From the NCBI GenBank assembly GCA_037074765.1, contig JBAMDO010000115.1:62001-126000 (forward strand): a stretch of 64,000 nucleotides of DNA, in the 5' to 3' direction. This stretch comes from Mansonella perstans. Lineage: Eukaryota; Nematoda; Chromadorea; Rhabditida; Onchocercidae. A program made the position numbers and the translations under genes. The notes beneath the pieces are model-generated. The model did not search any database, had not been told where the DNA came from, and worked only from the letters and a program-made list of their open reading frames with translations. Below, one piece after another: positions 11,201-24,100 of this stretch (the first letter of the stretch is position 1; the number at the start of each line of letters is the position of its first letter).

Positions 11201-14044
11201 TAAACAAATAAACAAATAAACAACACATGCCATATTCACATTATCACATTATAAGCATGAATTCATATACACCTAAATTGACATACATTATGGAATGTTT
11301 GTGGAGTTATGGATTTTCTACATTGTGAATTTACATACATTACGAATTCACACATCTCATATATTCATGAATGAATTCACACATATATGAATTTATTCAT
11401 ATCCATATTCACATCCATATTACCTGCCACTAAACATATCACATTTAAAATATCCATACTCACATACACATAGACAATATTCAAGCGTATATCCACACAT
11501 ATGTATGTATCAAACATATGATACATAACACATACACATACACTACACTCATACATACATACATTTATATTACCACACATACATAGGCATAGGCATTTAT
11601 TACAACTATAAATCATAGCTAAATGCATCAGTGCCCATACAAATAAAGTATGCATTCTCCGGAAATAACAAATGAATATGTTATTTCCGGAGGAGATTAG
11701 GAATGAATGATAAGAAATAAATTAAGAATAGAATAAAGATAAGAAGATGAGATAATTTTCTGCAGAATTTCATATCATTATAATAAGCATTTGACTAATG
11801 AAAGCGGTATTTCGAACATTGAAAGAATTATTCCATTTTCCGTTCAGGAAATTACGTAAATTCAAAATGTGAAGTTATTTATCATTTTCTAAATGTCATA
11901 ATCTGACTTCATTTTTCTTGAAAAAAAAAAAAAAAAAAAGAAATCAAAAAAAATATTTCCATTAAATTATTGAAATTTCTTTAGTTAATCAAAAAAAGCA
12001 TGAAATTTTCATTTTTTAAATAAAAAGTATTAATACGAACATAATATGATAGTAAAAATCAAAAGGGAGGGAGAGAGAAAGAGAGAGAGAGAGATAAATA
12101 GAGAAAGGAAGAAAAAAATTCTAAAAAAAATGGATTATTGATTTTTCAAAATTTTCATTGCTTTTAGTTGAAAATTAATATTTCGACAGATTTCGAAAAA
12201 TTACAACAATTTTCTAAAGTTCTAATTAAATATTATTAATCCAATAAAATGAAATTTAATTTTTCGAATAATTTTATATTAGCAATAGAAATAAAATTTC
12301 TGGTAAATTATCTTTTCTAATTTTCCAATTTTTAATTAAAATTTTCATTGCGAATTTTATTGTTGAAATTGTTGAAGTTTTTTAAATTTTTTTTACAAAG
12401 AATGATTTTAGTACAGAAATACTTCTATTTTTTATGTAATTAATTTCCTGAAAACAATTTAATTAACCCATAATTGTTTTTGGAATTATCAGTTTTGATT
12501 TCAGAATATTGCATACAGTAATCAAACTTGATGAAATGATAAGATCACTGCGATCAATGTAAAGCATGCAGATATGAAGTGTAAATGAGAACAGTCTTTG
12601 ACTGAATAGATTGCTTAATTGGTGAATTAATTAAATTTCATAAAAGTTAATGCATTTCCAAAAAAAATAATTCGCCCCATTTAATTGAATTTCTATTACT
12701 AAATGATACAATTTATTTGATTATAAATATTGGCTAAATTATTGCCATTCAAAACGAAAAAAAAAAAAAGATGAGACGGTTGATAATAGTAGAAAAGAAA
12801 TTAAAAAAATATGACAAATAATTGTAATGGAAAAAAAGGAAGAAAAAAAGCTAACAATATAGAAATTTTCAGGAAGAAAAGAAAAGTAAGCAAAATGTTA
12901 ACTTTTCTTTTTTCGGACTTTTATTTGCCTTTCGGACAACTGATTATTAGCCTCCAACTGAGAAAGTCCTCGGAGAATAATATAAACTGCGGAAAAAAAA
13001 AATTCACATTTAAAGTTCAAAGAATGAAATTTTTTAAGATTGTTTCTATTAATTTTACTACTGCTTCAAATTCAAATATCGTTACCGTTGTAAGCAAAAA
13101 TCCAAAAGTGTAATATCAAAAAAAAAAAAAAGAAATCAAACTATAAACTCAAAATTTGGAAATTATTTGAAAAAGGATAAAAAAGAAAAAATAGACAACA
13201 AAAGTTGATTGAACATTGATCTATGTTTTTTTAATTCTATTCAAATTTAAAAAAATTCTTTCTTTCTTTTTTTTAATTGTTCAGCATTTTTTATTGTTAA
13301 TTTTAAAGTAAGCTAAATGCAGCATAAACAAAAAAAAATTTCTTTCCACTTTTTGTAAGAATTTTTTTTCTTTTTAAAAATCCAAGAAGAAAAGAATCAA
13401 AAAAAAAAATTGTCATGTTTTGTAAGTATATTTGAATAAAGTAATAATAAGTACAATTGGGTGCTTTGAAATAATTTAAAATTCCAACAATTCATTAAAA
13501 TGCTTTCTGCAAAATAAAACTTTAACATTTTATTTAACATTTGCAAAAACTGTCAAGCATAAATAGCTTGCGCTATTTAAAGTGGGAATTTTAAAAAGTG
13601 AATTCATTTTTTTTTTCAACTCATCTGCTAAGCTAAATTTCATGCACATAGCAATATCATTAAAATCTCTATTTTGTAAATAATTTCAAAAAACAGAAGA
13701 AAAAACCCATGAATGAGTCATTTCTTTTAATAATTGAATAAAATAGTTATTATATAAATAGAGATTTTAATAGAATCTACATATACATATATAGATTTAA
13801 TTTTTTTTAATAGAAATTTAATAGAATTTACATATATATATATATATAGATTTCTTTCTTGATAATTATATATTTAATTAAATTTTGCAATAATTAAAAA
13901 CCAATTCTTGTTTTTTTTTTGTTTAATGACAATTAAAAAGATAAATTTTTAAATTTATAATTATCCATTAACCTTACTTTTTAGAGCATTTAATGAGCGT
14001 TTTAGCTTCTCGGAATGACGAGCTGATCTACGTTTATTGCTCAT
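8291..14044 (-). CDS. Neuronal calcium sensor / KChIP-like protein with degenerate EF-hands
   Basis: Exons in transcript order: 14044-13978, 9791-9730, 9190-8996, 8926-8779, 8614-8550, 8407-8291. All phases match, giving 217 residues, close to the usual 190-250. The fold signature is clear: FTARELRMLYREFK near residue 50, the aromatic-rich NCS core, and FRGTMEEKLNWMYKLYD at about 118-134, typical of KChIP and recoverin relatives. Loops align at about 98-109, 134-145 and 182-193, but ligand positions are changed: the first starts V-E-Q, the second has K at 3, T at 5 and R at 12, the third has K at 5. Calcium binding is therefore doubtful. No N-terminal glycine follows Met (it begins MSNKRR), so N-myristoylation is not expected from this start, though an upstream exon cannot be excluded. 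In this family members tune Kv4 channels or receptor kinases; the partner here is unknown. The 4.2 kb second intron is repeat-rich. Confidence 0.87.
9365..9482. repeat. About 26-bp imperfect tandem repeat, five units
   Basis: Units resemble TAGTATTTATATTCTAGTTT with small indels, repeated about five times inside an intron of the NCS-like gene. Confidence 0.75.
10080..10186. repeat. 35-bp direct duplication, period 72
   Basis: An identical 35-base block beginning AATTTATGAAAACATATTTG occurs at 10080-10114 and 10152-10186. The spacer contains an A run and a partial echo of the block's GTGAAAATGGG motif. It lies in the large NCS intron. Confidence 0.85.
11095..11600. repeat. Degenerate simple repeats (ATAAACA, CATACA/CATATTCACA)
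   Basis: 11095-11235 is rich in AAACA/ATAAACAA words and 11375-11600 in CATACA and TATTCACAT words. A 92-codon minus-strand frame here is made only of this repeat and is not a gene. Confidence 0.75.
11657..11692. repeat. Perfect 14-bp inverted repeat with 8-base loop
   Basis: CTCCGGAAATAACA (11657-11670) and its exact reverse complement (11679-11692) flank the loop AATGAATA. The CCGG-containing arms contrast with the AT-rich surroundings. It could form a hairpin or be a two-sided binding site (each arm holds CCGGAAAT, an ETS-like word). Confidence 0.9.
12066..12116. repeat. GA-rich (GAGA) microsatellite
   Basis: A purine-only GGGAGAGAGAAAGAGAGAG-type tract inside the large intron of the NCS-like gene. 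Confidence 0.8.
13765..13852. repeat. Duplicated block with (TA)n
   Basis: TTTAATAGAATCTACATATA and a near copy, TTTAATAGAATTTACATATA, occur about 50 bases apart, each running into a TATATATAGATTT tract. Probably a local duplication followed by TA-repeat expansion. Confidence 0.7.
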
Positions 14045-14422
14045 TGCATCTCTTCCAAAGTTTGTATTAGTTAGAACAACATCTGATTTCACTTCGAACT
14101 AGTTTGCTCTATTTAGCCATTGGAAGAATGAAAAAATTGTCAATTATTTTCAAGGAATTCTCTCTCTCTCTCGCTTTTCCTCCCTCTGTATTTCTTTGTC
14201 CTATTCAAGCAAGTGACATTCACTTGAAAAATAATTTTTCATTCCCAAAAACAACAATCAAATTTTCATATAATTTCAAAAGAAGTGAAAATAAATAATG
14301 CAAAAGATTTTCGGGCTGTTTTTATTTTAGCCTAAAACATGTTTAACATTAGAAAATATAATCGTTAATTGTCTGCTGTATCCGTAAAATGAATTAATTG
14401 AAAAAATGTTAGCGAATATTTA

Positions 14423-14736
14423 ATCTTATTGTTATCATTATTATTAATTATTATCATTACTATTATTATTATTAACCAGTATCGCTATTGTTATTATTAT
14501 TAATTATTTTTATTACTTTTATTCTTATTACTAATCACTATCATTACTGTTATTACTATTAGTCATCACCGTTATTATTATTATTATTAATAATTCCCAT
14601 TGTGATTGCTATATTATTATTATTATTTATTATTATTATTGCTATTATTATTATTATTATTTTATTATTATTATTATTAATTATTATTATTATTTATTAT
14701 TATTATTATTAATTATTATTATTACTATTACTAGGT
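14423..14736. repeat. (ATT)n trinucleotide microsatellite, about 310 bp
   Basis: Long interrupted runs of ATT/TTA triplets, purest at 14610-14735. A shorter tract of the same type lies at 15410-15475. Confidence 0.92.
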
Positions 14737-14739
14737 GAA

Positions 14740-17700
14740 TGATCATCTTAACATAATTTATAATTGATATTTTAAAGATTATCTTAAGCAGCAGAAGAAT
14801 AATTTTCGTTAATTTTCCAAAGCAAATTTTTTATTCAAATAAATTTTCAGGGTGCATTTAATTTTGACTAAAAGCTGGAAGACATAGTGGAAAGTTTGAA
14901 AGAATTGTTTTAATAATACTAATTTCAAATTTTTCCTTTAAAAATTGCCGATTAGGTAAAATTAAAATATGTTGTCATAGAAAAAGCGAAAATTCAGATA
15001 ATTTTTGAAATTAAAAAAAAATGATTAAAACAAGAATTCTTTTAAAAACGATTTCATCAATCATAATACTAATATGCATTTTGTCATTTGAAAATGAAAT
15101 TTGGTTCCTTTTAAATGTTTATTAAATTCAACAATTGTAAGCAATTATTTTGATGACAGACTGTTCATCCAAGAAGCTTCTTGCAGTAGCAAAAATTTCA
15201 TCAGAAATCATTTCATTTATTCTTCCAGTATCTTTCAGAACTGCAGCTGAGGTTTTGATAGTAAAGTATCTCCATGTATGCATAAATTATCTTATTTGCA
15301 TTAAATATCCCTGTTTATTTAACCTAATAATAATAATAAAATCATCTTCGAGATAACACGATGAGTGTACTATTGTAAGAATGAATGGTCAATTTGCACA
15401 TCTATTATTATTGTTAATATTATTATTACCATCGTTAAATTATCATTATCACTGTTACCATTATTATTACTACTGTTATACCAGCAGTTTAGCAACCTTT
15501 GTTTTAATAGATCCTGTTACATAATTGAATCATGAATAGATCAGTGAGAGATTTCCACGATTAAGCTATCGGATTTATTCCAATTAAAGCTAATCACATC
15601 ACCAAACATATCAAATTTCATATCACTTTCACTTCAGATCATAATTTTTTGAAATACCCGCTTGTACATTATGCTTTATCTACCCCTTCCAAAACTGAAT
15701 TTGAATATTTTATAACTGAGTAGTTCAATAATAAAATATTTCGGAAATGTCAATTTCAAACTTTTACATTTTAGTAAAAAGAAATACACAATTATGACAA
15801 TGATAATATGCTTTGGCAAGGAACAAAGAGAACAATTTCTCGAAACATCCATTCATCTTTTTTCATCACTTTTTTTAAAGTGAATTTTTTGATAAGTATT
15901 TAATCGATGATACTGTATCATTAATACAGTAGATGCATTACAAGAAATAATTTTTGTTGCTTCTCGCATTTATTTCTGCCATTTATGTGAAAAAAAAAAG
16001 CTTCACGGTTAAATGAACTTAAATTATGACGACATTTTTGAATATTATTACAAAATGAAATCGATCACCACATTTGTATGACATTTTCTTGCACATATTC
16101 ATTCGCTCAAGTAATTATGAAATTCATCAAATTGATTTCATCGTATCCGATAAGATGTCAAGAATTGTAAATCTTGATAAAAAATTTGTAATATTTTTAT
16201 ATATAACCATTTATATAAACATTAATATTAAACTTTTTGTACAATGCGTAAACAGCACTATGGGCACAACATTATGTTATCCATTCATAAATCATTACAA
16301 AGATGAATAGATTTGTAGACAAGACAGCAAATATCAACGAAGATAAAATGGAACTGAACACATAAATAAAAACAAGTATCATTATCAATACTGAAATTTC
16401 ATAAAAATGAAACAAAGCAGCAGGAAGTTACCAAGGATCAATTACAATGGAAGAACCGGAAGTACCATAGCTTTAACTCAGCATCACTTCGGAGACAATA
16501 TTTCAGAAAAGTGCCCAAAAATACGCACAAAATACCAGGATAAATGAAGAAAGAAAGTAAATTTAAACCGGAATATCATTATTAACTCGATAATCCACAA
16601 ATAACCTAGAAAGTACAGCTCATTACGTAACACTAACCGATATGTCCTCGGTCTAATGACTAATGACTATGTACTATAAAGCTATTTAGTTCCATTCACG
16701 CACTTCACAACGTTATAATTTATCAAAAAGTTACGCATTGTCTACAAAACTTTACTAGCAAAATTTAAAATAATGCAAAATGGTGAAATTCCGAAAAGAC
16801 GGACCAAATTATCATAAGAAAGTGGAGTAGTTTCAATAAACCTGAAAATGATCTGAAAAAAACTATGCTATTCCTACCAAATTTCACCAGAACTATTACA
16901 CATTTAACTTCAGCCATTCGGAGACAAAGTAGAACAAGAATGGGAGGTATAACTTATCATGCCAAAATCAAGATGCCACTGGAAAAATGAAGAAAACTTC
17001 CGTGCTCTTTGAGCCAAAGTAGCCAAAATTTGAGAGATGAAAAAGACATACAGAGGGTGGAGACCGGCGATCGACAACAGAATATCAAAGAGATCGCATG
17101 CCACAAAGCTAAAAATAACTGAGAGAAAAAGTAAAACAGAGAGCGAAAAATCCTCTCCAAAATGAAATTAGGTTAATTCCTTAAAACACAAAGAGACATG
17201 AAATTTTTAAAATTGAAAAAGACCTAACATTTGAATTCCATTTAGAAACCTTGGAATTCATCAGAATTGTTGTATTCAAAAATATAAAATAATGCATCAC
17301 CATCAAACACATTAACTCATCTAATCAACCTTAAGTTAATACCAAAATAACACGACGGAATACTCAAAACAAATCACCCAGGAAAATTCAAACATCTTTT
17401 TAAATAAATCTAACAGATTGAGAAATTTTCAGAAAAAAATCCATACTTACATCACCGCCTTCTCATTCATAAAGGTCAAATATCAGCTCGATCAAATAAT
17501 GGAAAAACACAACATTGTCTTTACACACCGCAAATAAAATCACAAGAAAAATTAGTAAGCACCTTTTCTATTTTCACCTTCCCAAAATTGAGCGAGTCTA
17601 ATCCAAAGGATATATCCATATCTAAGCTTGGCAACAGTGGCGAATAATAAAGAAAATGTGAACCTTTCCTGTTTTCGCTATATAAAAAGTTCCCCACAAT

Positions 17701-18143
17701 AAACTGACATTTTAAAAAAATAAAGAAAGGTCGGAAAAAGCAGTAAAATCCGTACAAAAAAATAAGGAAAAGCATGATCTTTATTTACCTAAAAACTTCG
17801 GAGAATAACATTATATAGATGATTTGTTCCTGGTCACACTTCGCAATGGGACCGTCAAACTTTCTGGGCCCAAGTGCTTAGAATGAATTATTCAACTAAT
17901 CGCTGAACATTCCATCACAATCTCAGTACCGGCACATCACTCGTCCGAAGACTATTAAAAACTGGTCAAATAAAACGGCTGCTGAATGTAATAAATCAGA
18001 AAAGTCATTTTAAAAAATCACAACGAATCCTAAACAATGCGAAAAGATTTTTAAACAACAAAGAAAAATGCAAAAAGATAGCGCCTATTGAGAAAAAAAC
18101 TGAGAAAAAACTGATTTCGACAAATTTCCCTCTCCCGAAATAA
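14740..18143. other. Intergenic DNA between the NCS-like gene and GIGYF, no gene supported
   Basis: Besides the microsatellites I find no exon chain or domain. From about 16300 to 18140 the plus strand is A-rich with C and poor in T, like the plus strand across the GIGYF introns, so part may be the long 3' UTR or downstream transcribed region of GIGYF. The overlapping minus-strand frames at 16910-17160 and 17521-17775 show no domain or splice support. Confidence 0.45.
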
Positions 18144-21100
18144 TCATTTATGCGAGTGACCGATTGTGCCACTACCAACAGTATCGATTTCACCGACATT
18201 AACACGATTCGGATCAACTGCTCCTTTGAAACCCAGACAAGCACCGTCAACAATCAGTTTATTTCCTCTATTACCCTTTTTCTTGCGTTTTCCACCACCT
18301 GTTAATATCTGCTGAGAGGTAGAATTGTCAGATTTACTGTTCGCCGCAGTGGTACTTAATGCATCTGCTGCTTGTGCAGGATGAGTTAAATCCTGCGAAA
18401 ATAAATATAAATAATAACGAAACATCATACTTCAAGCATAAATAAGAAAAAAAATCAATTCTCTGGAAACATGCACATAAAATACACTAAATTCAACTTT
18501 AGTAAATGCAAACTCACATCCTTATCAACAGGTTCTCTCTTTTGACGAGATTGCGAACGCCTTTCCAGAAACTCTCGTATTAATTCCTTTACTAAGCGAC
18601 TCTCTCCCAAATAACCAATTATGTAGTCTTCCACCTAAATGCAGAAATTCTTATGTTTTTAGAACTTAAACGTCAAAAAACTCATACGCTTTCAGAAACA
18701 ACTATTTACCACATACGATCTTTTAGCAGCAGAATGTTAGACAACAGAATCTGCAATCATTTATATGGGGAGAGGACCGAAGATTAAATGCCTATGAAAA
18801 ATATAGAATAGCACAAATGAAAAATTCCGGCCATATTTACTTCATTCGGATTATCAACGCCTTCAATGAACGCGGCGAAAACATCGGCATCCACTTCTGG
18901 GTTTAGCTGTTTTACTCTATTTATCATCCAACTAGTTAGAGCATTACCACTGGTTGCAACGGACTGCTTGAAGATTTTCTTTACTGCCTGGAAAAAATTT
19001 TTAACCTCGAAGCAAGTCATTTCTGATTTCAACTGCTTTCAACCACTTCAGAAAATTTTGGACTCCGAAAAAATCTTGTATTTTCCCTATTTTCGGAACA
19101 TCGGTTTTTTTAAAACTGGAATATCCGTTAGTTAACAAAAGCAAAGCTAAGAGATACTTCGTGTTCCGTACTTTCTCGTTCTGACTTGTTTGCACTTTGT
19201 AAATTTCTGAAAAAGCTTGCTTTTAATAACAGTAATTAATAAAAGCGAAGAAATAAAAATTTTAAAGCATTTTTAAAAGTAAAATTTTCCCGAACATACC
19301 TGTTAGTTTTATTCTTGCCACCCTCTGAAAGCAACGGATCATCCCAAATTGCTTTTGTAGCGGTTATTTCATTCATCCCTTTGGCACCACCCCATGCAAT
19401 TTGCCGTGAAGATACAAACATTGCATCAGGTGCAGGCTAAAAAGATTATGAAAAAAAAGGACATGCAAAAATGTATGATCAGTAAATAACAAGTAAAAAA
19501 TTTCAAATCTGTATCTGAAGTAACTTAACTAAATTAATTACATTAGCTGGATTTTTTCATACAAAGTGTTTGACACTCATACATGATAAGAAGAGCAGTC
19601 AGCAACGGAATAAATTATCAAGGAATATGAAACCTGAGAGTCCTGCCTCCACTTAAGTTTCTGCGCAGCAGAATTCCAAACTCCTGAACGAGCTGCATCA
19701 CCAGTATCCTTCCATATTATTGCGCCATTTATTTGTTGCTGCTTTTTATGTTTCATTTCCTCAATCATTTGCCGCTCTTCCTCTTGTTGTATATCCAGCA
19801 AACTTGGCTCACTTCGATCAGTCGTCCTCTTATTTGTTACAGCAACCCATGGAGCGGCTAAAAAAAAATCTTTTTTGAATCGTTCAAGTTATACAACTCA
19901 TGAAAGTACACTGAATAAGCAAAAATATTTCGCAAGAGGAAGAAAACAGACTTTTCGGTGCAGCCACCTTTTCTTCACTGTTCTGACATGTTGCCTGCCA
20001 AGAATATCGCCAATTAGCGGATGAGTTTTCTGATCCTTTTTGTCTTAAGGGTGGCGCGAATTCTTCAGTAACAACGAATTCTCCCGAAGCGTTCTGAAAT
20101 TTTAATGTTTTACTTGCACTGATACTACCAAACTCATCCCGGAAATAGTGTTAATATATTTTAGATACAGTTACATTTACGAATAATTCCGTTAGATGTA
20201 AGTGGTCAGAACAAAAGTATTGTTCTTCTATTTGAGGACCCTCTCCTGAGTTCAAATGTTTTTCATTTAGCTGTTAAAATTTTTCAAAAACTTTTTTGGA
20301 CATTTTATCAAATGACATTTCAGGAAAAAATCTTAGCTGTGCCAGTGGAACTTCGATGTTAAGTAATTTTCCTTTTAAATTTAATTATACTACCTTTTTA
20401 TTTGATTTGATTGGTGGCTTATGATGCAAATTTTCCTTTTCACGTGCAGTTGCCGCTGCAAAAGTCGACACTTGTTGTTGCTGTCGTTTCTGCTCTTTTC
20501 GAGATGTTTCTTCTGTTTTTTCTTGCATTCTCTTCAACTCCTCTGCTTTTTTCATACGCATTTCCGTTTCTTCTTTTAGTCGCTGTTGTTCTCTTTCTTC
20601 CTCCATCTAAAATAAATACTTTTCCAGACACAGCATGTGAAGAAAAAAATTACCAATAGTTCACACTAAACTTGTTTTTCCAGATCTCTTCCTTCCCACT
20701 AATTATTTTTTTAGTAATTTTACGAATACCATACTCGTTTTGTTTCGGCTATTGCTCTTTCCACTTCTTTCTTTTTCGTCCTCTCCATCTCTTCAGCCAA
20801 TCGTTTTTTTTCAGCTTCTATTTCACGTTCTCGTGCAGCTGATCGCTCTTTTTCTTCCGCTGCTAACTGTGCTAATTCTTCCTAAAATAATAAAACGCTC
20901 AGTATTCCAAAAATATTTGATTCCATGAAAAAAATTAACAGCAATAAAGTACAGTACTGCATGACTTTCATCGATTTTTTCCATCTGCACTGTATAACAC
21001 CGAAGAATTTTCCATCAATTTTCACGCAACTTAGAAGAGGACAGGGAGTAGATATTATTATCTCACTTGTGCCCTCTGAAGTTGCAGTTCTTTTTCCACA

Positions 21101-24100
21101 ATTCTTCGTTCCCTTGCGAGCCTTTCTTCTTCCTCCTTCAACAAAGCTTCTCGCATCTCTTTCAGCTGTTTTTCCTGCTCTGCCATTCGGCGCTGTTCTT
21201 CTTCTAACTTCTAGAATTGGAAATGTCTACGCCACATTCTTGGTAAGGATGCTCAGTAAGTATTACTGTAATTTTTCTTCGTTCTTACCAAAGATAAAAT
21301 TCATGTTCTTGGAAATAACGATAAAAAGTAGTTAATTATAGAACTTCGATTAAGATACAAAAATACATACGAACCTGTCGTTCTTTCTTCACTTTTGCAG
21401 CTTCAATAAACGATACACTATAATCTCGACTCCATATATTTCTGCTGTATTATGTTAAAGACCATTAAGAAACCAATTTAGCAACAATATATTACTACTA
21501 TTTACTATTTGCAAATCTTCACAATATCCACATCTTTTTATCCTATCCAGAAAAAATATTTAATTACAACTCGTCGTTCCTTATGATGCTTTCTGACTTG
21601 AATGCTTTCATATTTTCAAAATCAGCCATTTATTCAAAAAAATGAAAATGTTTACCTTACTTCCTGGGTTTGCTGCAAAGGTAATTGCATTACTGGTGGC
21701 TGATAAGGTTTCAATTTGAAAGGTGCCTCCTCACCATTCACTGCTATCAACTCACCCAAAGTCGTAAAAGTGCTCTCTGGATTCTGCCCATATCTTACAC
21801 GTAACTCGGACGTGAAATATCCTAATTTATACCAAGCCTGAAATTTCCGCTTGAAGCCCTATCTCATAAATATGATAAACAATACAAACCTTCCTACTCT
21901 AGTATTGAAATTATTTACAAGATCTAGATTAAGCATTACAAAAAATCATCCCACTTAATTCCCTATTCCTCCGTAAATTTGATATAATACATACCTGCAT
22001 ATGAATTGTTGGAAAGGGACCTTGCACGGCATTTTTCGGATCCACATAATACCATTCATCGACATAATCAGTCCTTGAAGTTAACCCCACTGGAACGGGT
22101 TGACCAAGTAAAGTTACATCATCCGCGTACTAAAAAATCATAGCATCGAAAAGCATTTCAAAGCTAACTGCTTACCAGTCTTATACATATGCATAAGCTA
22201 AATTAACCTTAAATTTAACTATTTTCTTCCGCTCGTGGTATTTTATCTATTCGACCCAATTACATACCTACATGAAGCACATCCGTTCCGCACTTCATTA
22301 CCACTTAGCAAATTGGATCTTAATTTATTTTCAGCGGAGTTAAAATATGCAATATTAAGTAATATGCAAAAACCATTTGAATATCTGTCGCAACAGAGAC
22401 AACAATGTGTTAAGCTTTGTAAATGTGACAAATGCAGAGAAATGATTGAATTGAAGTATACGAACTGGAAAGAGATCAAAACCAGAAAGCTCATCATATA
22501 AAATAAACAATACATTTTGCTGAAATGGACTATTTACAACACCGGCTGTTGCAGTAACTGTTACGGACTGCTCTGATAGAGTTATGGTACTGTCAGCACT
22601 CTGAAAATGAGAAATGCCGTTATTTATTAGGACTTTTACATTATTTTTCATAATTATCGTCACTAGTAGCCTTAAAATACACCCTCACAAAGGGTTCCAT
22701 TCTTTCCGATCTGCTGTTATTTTTGCAAAAAATCTTACGATCGCATCCAAATAAATTAACAGCGGAATTAAACTAAACAAAAGCGAAAATTATGTAGTAA
22801 ATTCATATGATCTAAAATTGATAAATCCACAAGCAATGCTTGACCTCAACAAATTGTTTAGCGATTCTGTTCGATTGCGGCTGTTTCAAATTACTGGATA
22901 ACACAGACCAAGTATTTGGAACAGTAACTGGTACAGATGGGGGTAACACTGCATTTTTCTCTTCTTGATTTGATATTTGTCTAAAACTATATAACTCATA
23001 AATTTCCTACCCTGCTTTCAGATCAAGCAGCATTACTTCACTTTTACACATATAAATTGAGAAAAATCATACCTGCAAAAAACAAAAGAAATAATGATGC
23101 ATTAATTAACTTGAAAAATTAGGGGAAGATGATCAAAAATCAAAACTTTATAATCTTCTTGATTTTATTAAGAAATAAAGAATTAAAGAAACCTTTCTGG
23201 AATATCCACTTGTATATTTGATGCAGAATTTTGTATTAAATCCAAAGACGTTGCCATTCGCTGAGCGATTGTTGCTGCTTGAAACTGGCCACTATCGTCA
23301 AAGGAACCAGTTTCTTCTATATTTGGACTGTTGCCTCTGAAATAAATTAAATAATATTCAAAACCAGTGCAGTCACTATGGATCTTTGAAACGATAAATT
23401 AACCTCTCTTGATCATCACTCATCCATTCGGGCAATTGTGACTGACTTTTAAACTCGGCGCTCATTGCTGGTTGTTGTGCTACATTCACATTGACATGTA
23501 TTCTCTTATTCCATGGTGCTGCAGCTCGCCCTACTTGGGTCCAACCGCTATTCAGTGGTGCAGAAGAATCGTCAATCGCACTTCCATATGAAGGATTTGG
23601 TGTATCATCAGATGAGCTACGAAGGCGCTGTCTTGGACGATCACGTGGGTCTCGAGGATCGTACAAACCTTGGGCTCGTGCATTAAATGGTTGTGTAGTA
23701 CTACTTCCTCGGCCAAAACCGGCCATACCACCACGATTATTTCGACTATTACCTACATAAACATGACATTTATACAAGTAGTGAATGAGAGATTGATATC
23801 ATCTAATTAGCAGAAATTCCAAACGTATAATCACCAAGCTTCAGTAAACTAACTAAATCGTCCAATTACTACTGGTTCGGACGGATTAGCAGAATTTGTT
23901 TGCGTTATACCGCGTCCACGATATGAACCTCCAAAGGCAGCACGTCCAAAGTCTCTTCCTATGCTTCCTCTTCCAAAACCGCTATTTCCCCCACCTATAA
24001 GCAACTGATTAAAAAAAATACAACCTATAAGCAACTGATTAAAAAAAATACGCTTTTTTTGCTTAAACTAGAACTTTATTTCTTCAAATAAAAAAGAAAT

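Noticed and set aside
11377..11655. 92-codon minus-strand open frame, Cys- and Val-rich
   Set aside because: It is translation of CATACA-type simple repeats; composition explains the residues.
14104..14298. 64-codon plus-strand frame next to the NCS first exon
   Set aside because: No family signature, includes a CTCTCTCT run, and overlaps the presumed 5' region of the minus-strand gene.
16910..17160. Two overlapping minus-strand frames with hydrophobic residues
   Set aside because: No start context, splice partner or domain; probably GIGYF downstream sequence.
19001..19195. Minus-strand frame between GIGYF exons 19 and 20
   Set aside because: It is out of phase with both flanking exons, and the direct junction 19158 to 18987 gives the conserved tail.
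23491..23760. 89-codon plus-strand frame, and the frame at 20925-21335
   Set aside because: Both are antisense to GIGYF exons with strong family similarity, and codon structure follows the minus-strand gene.
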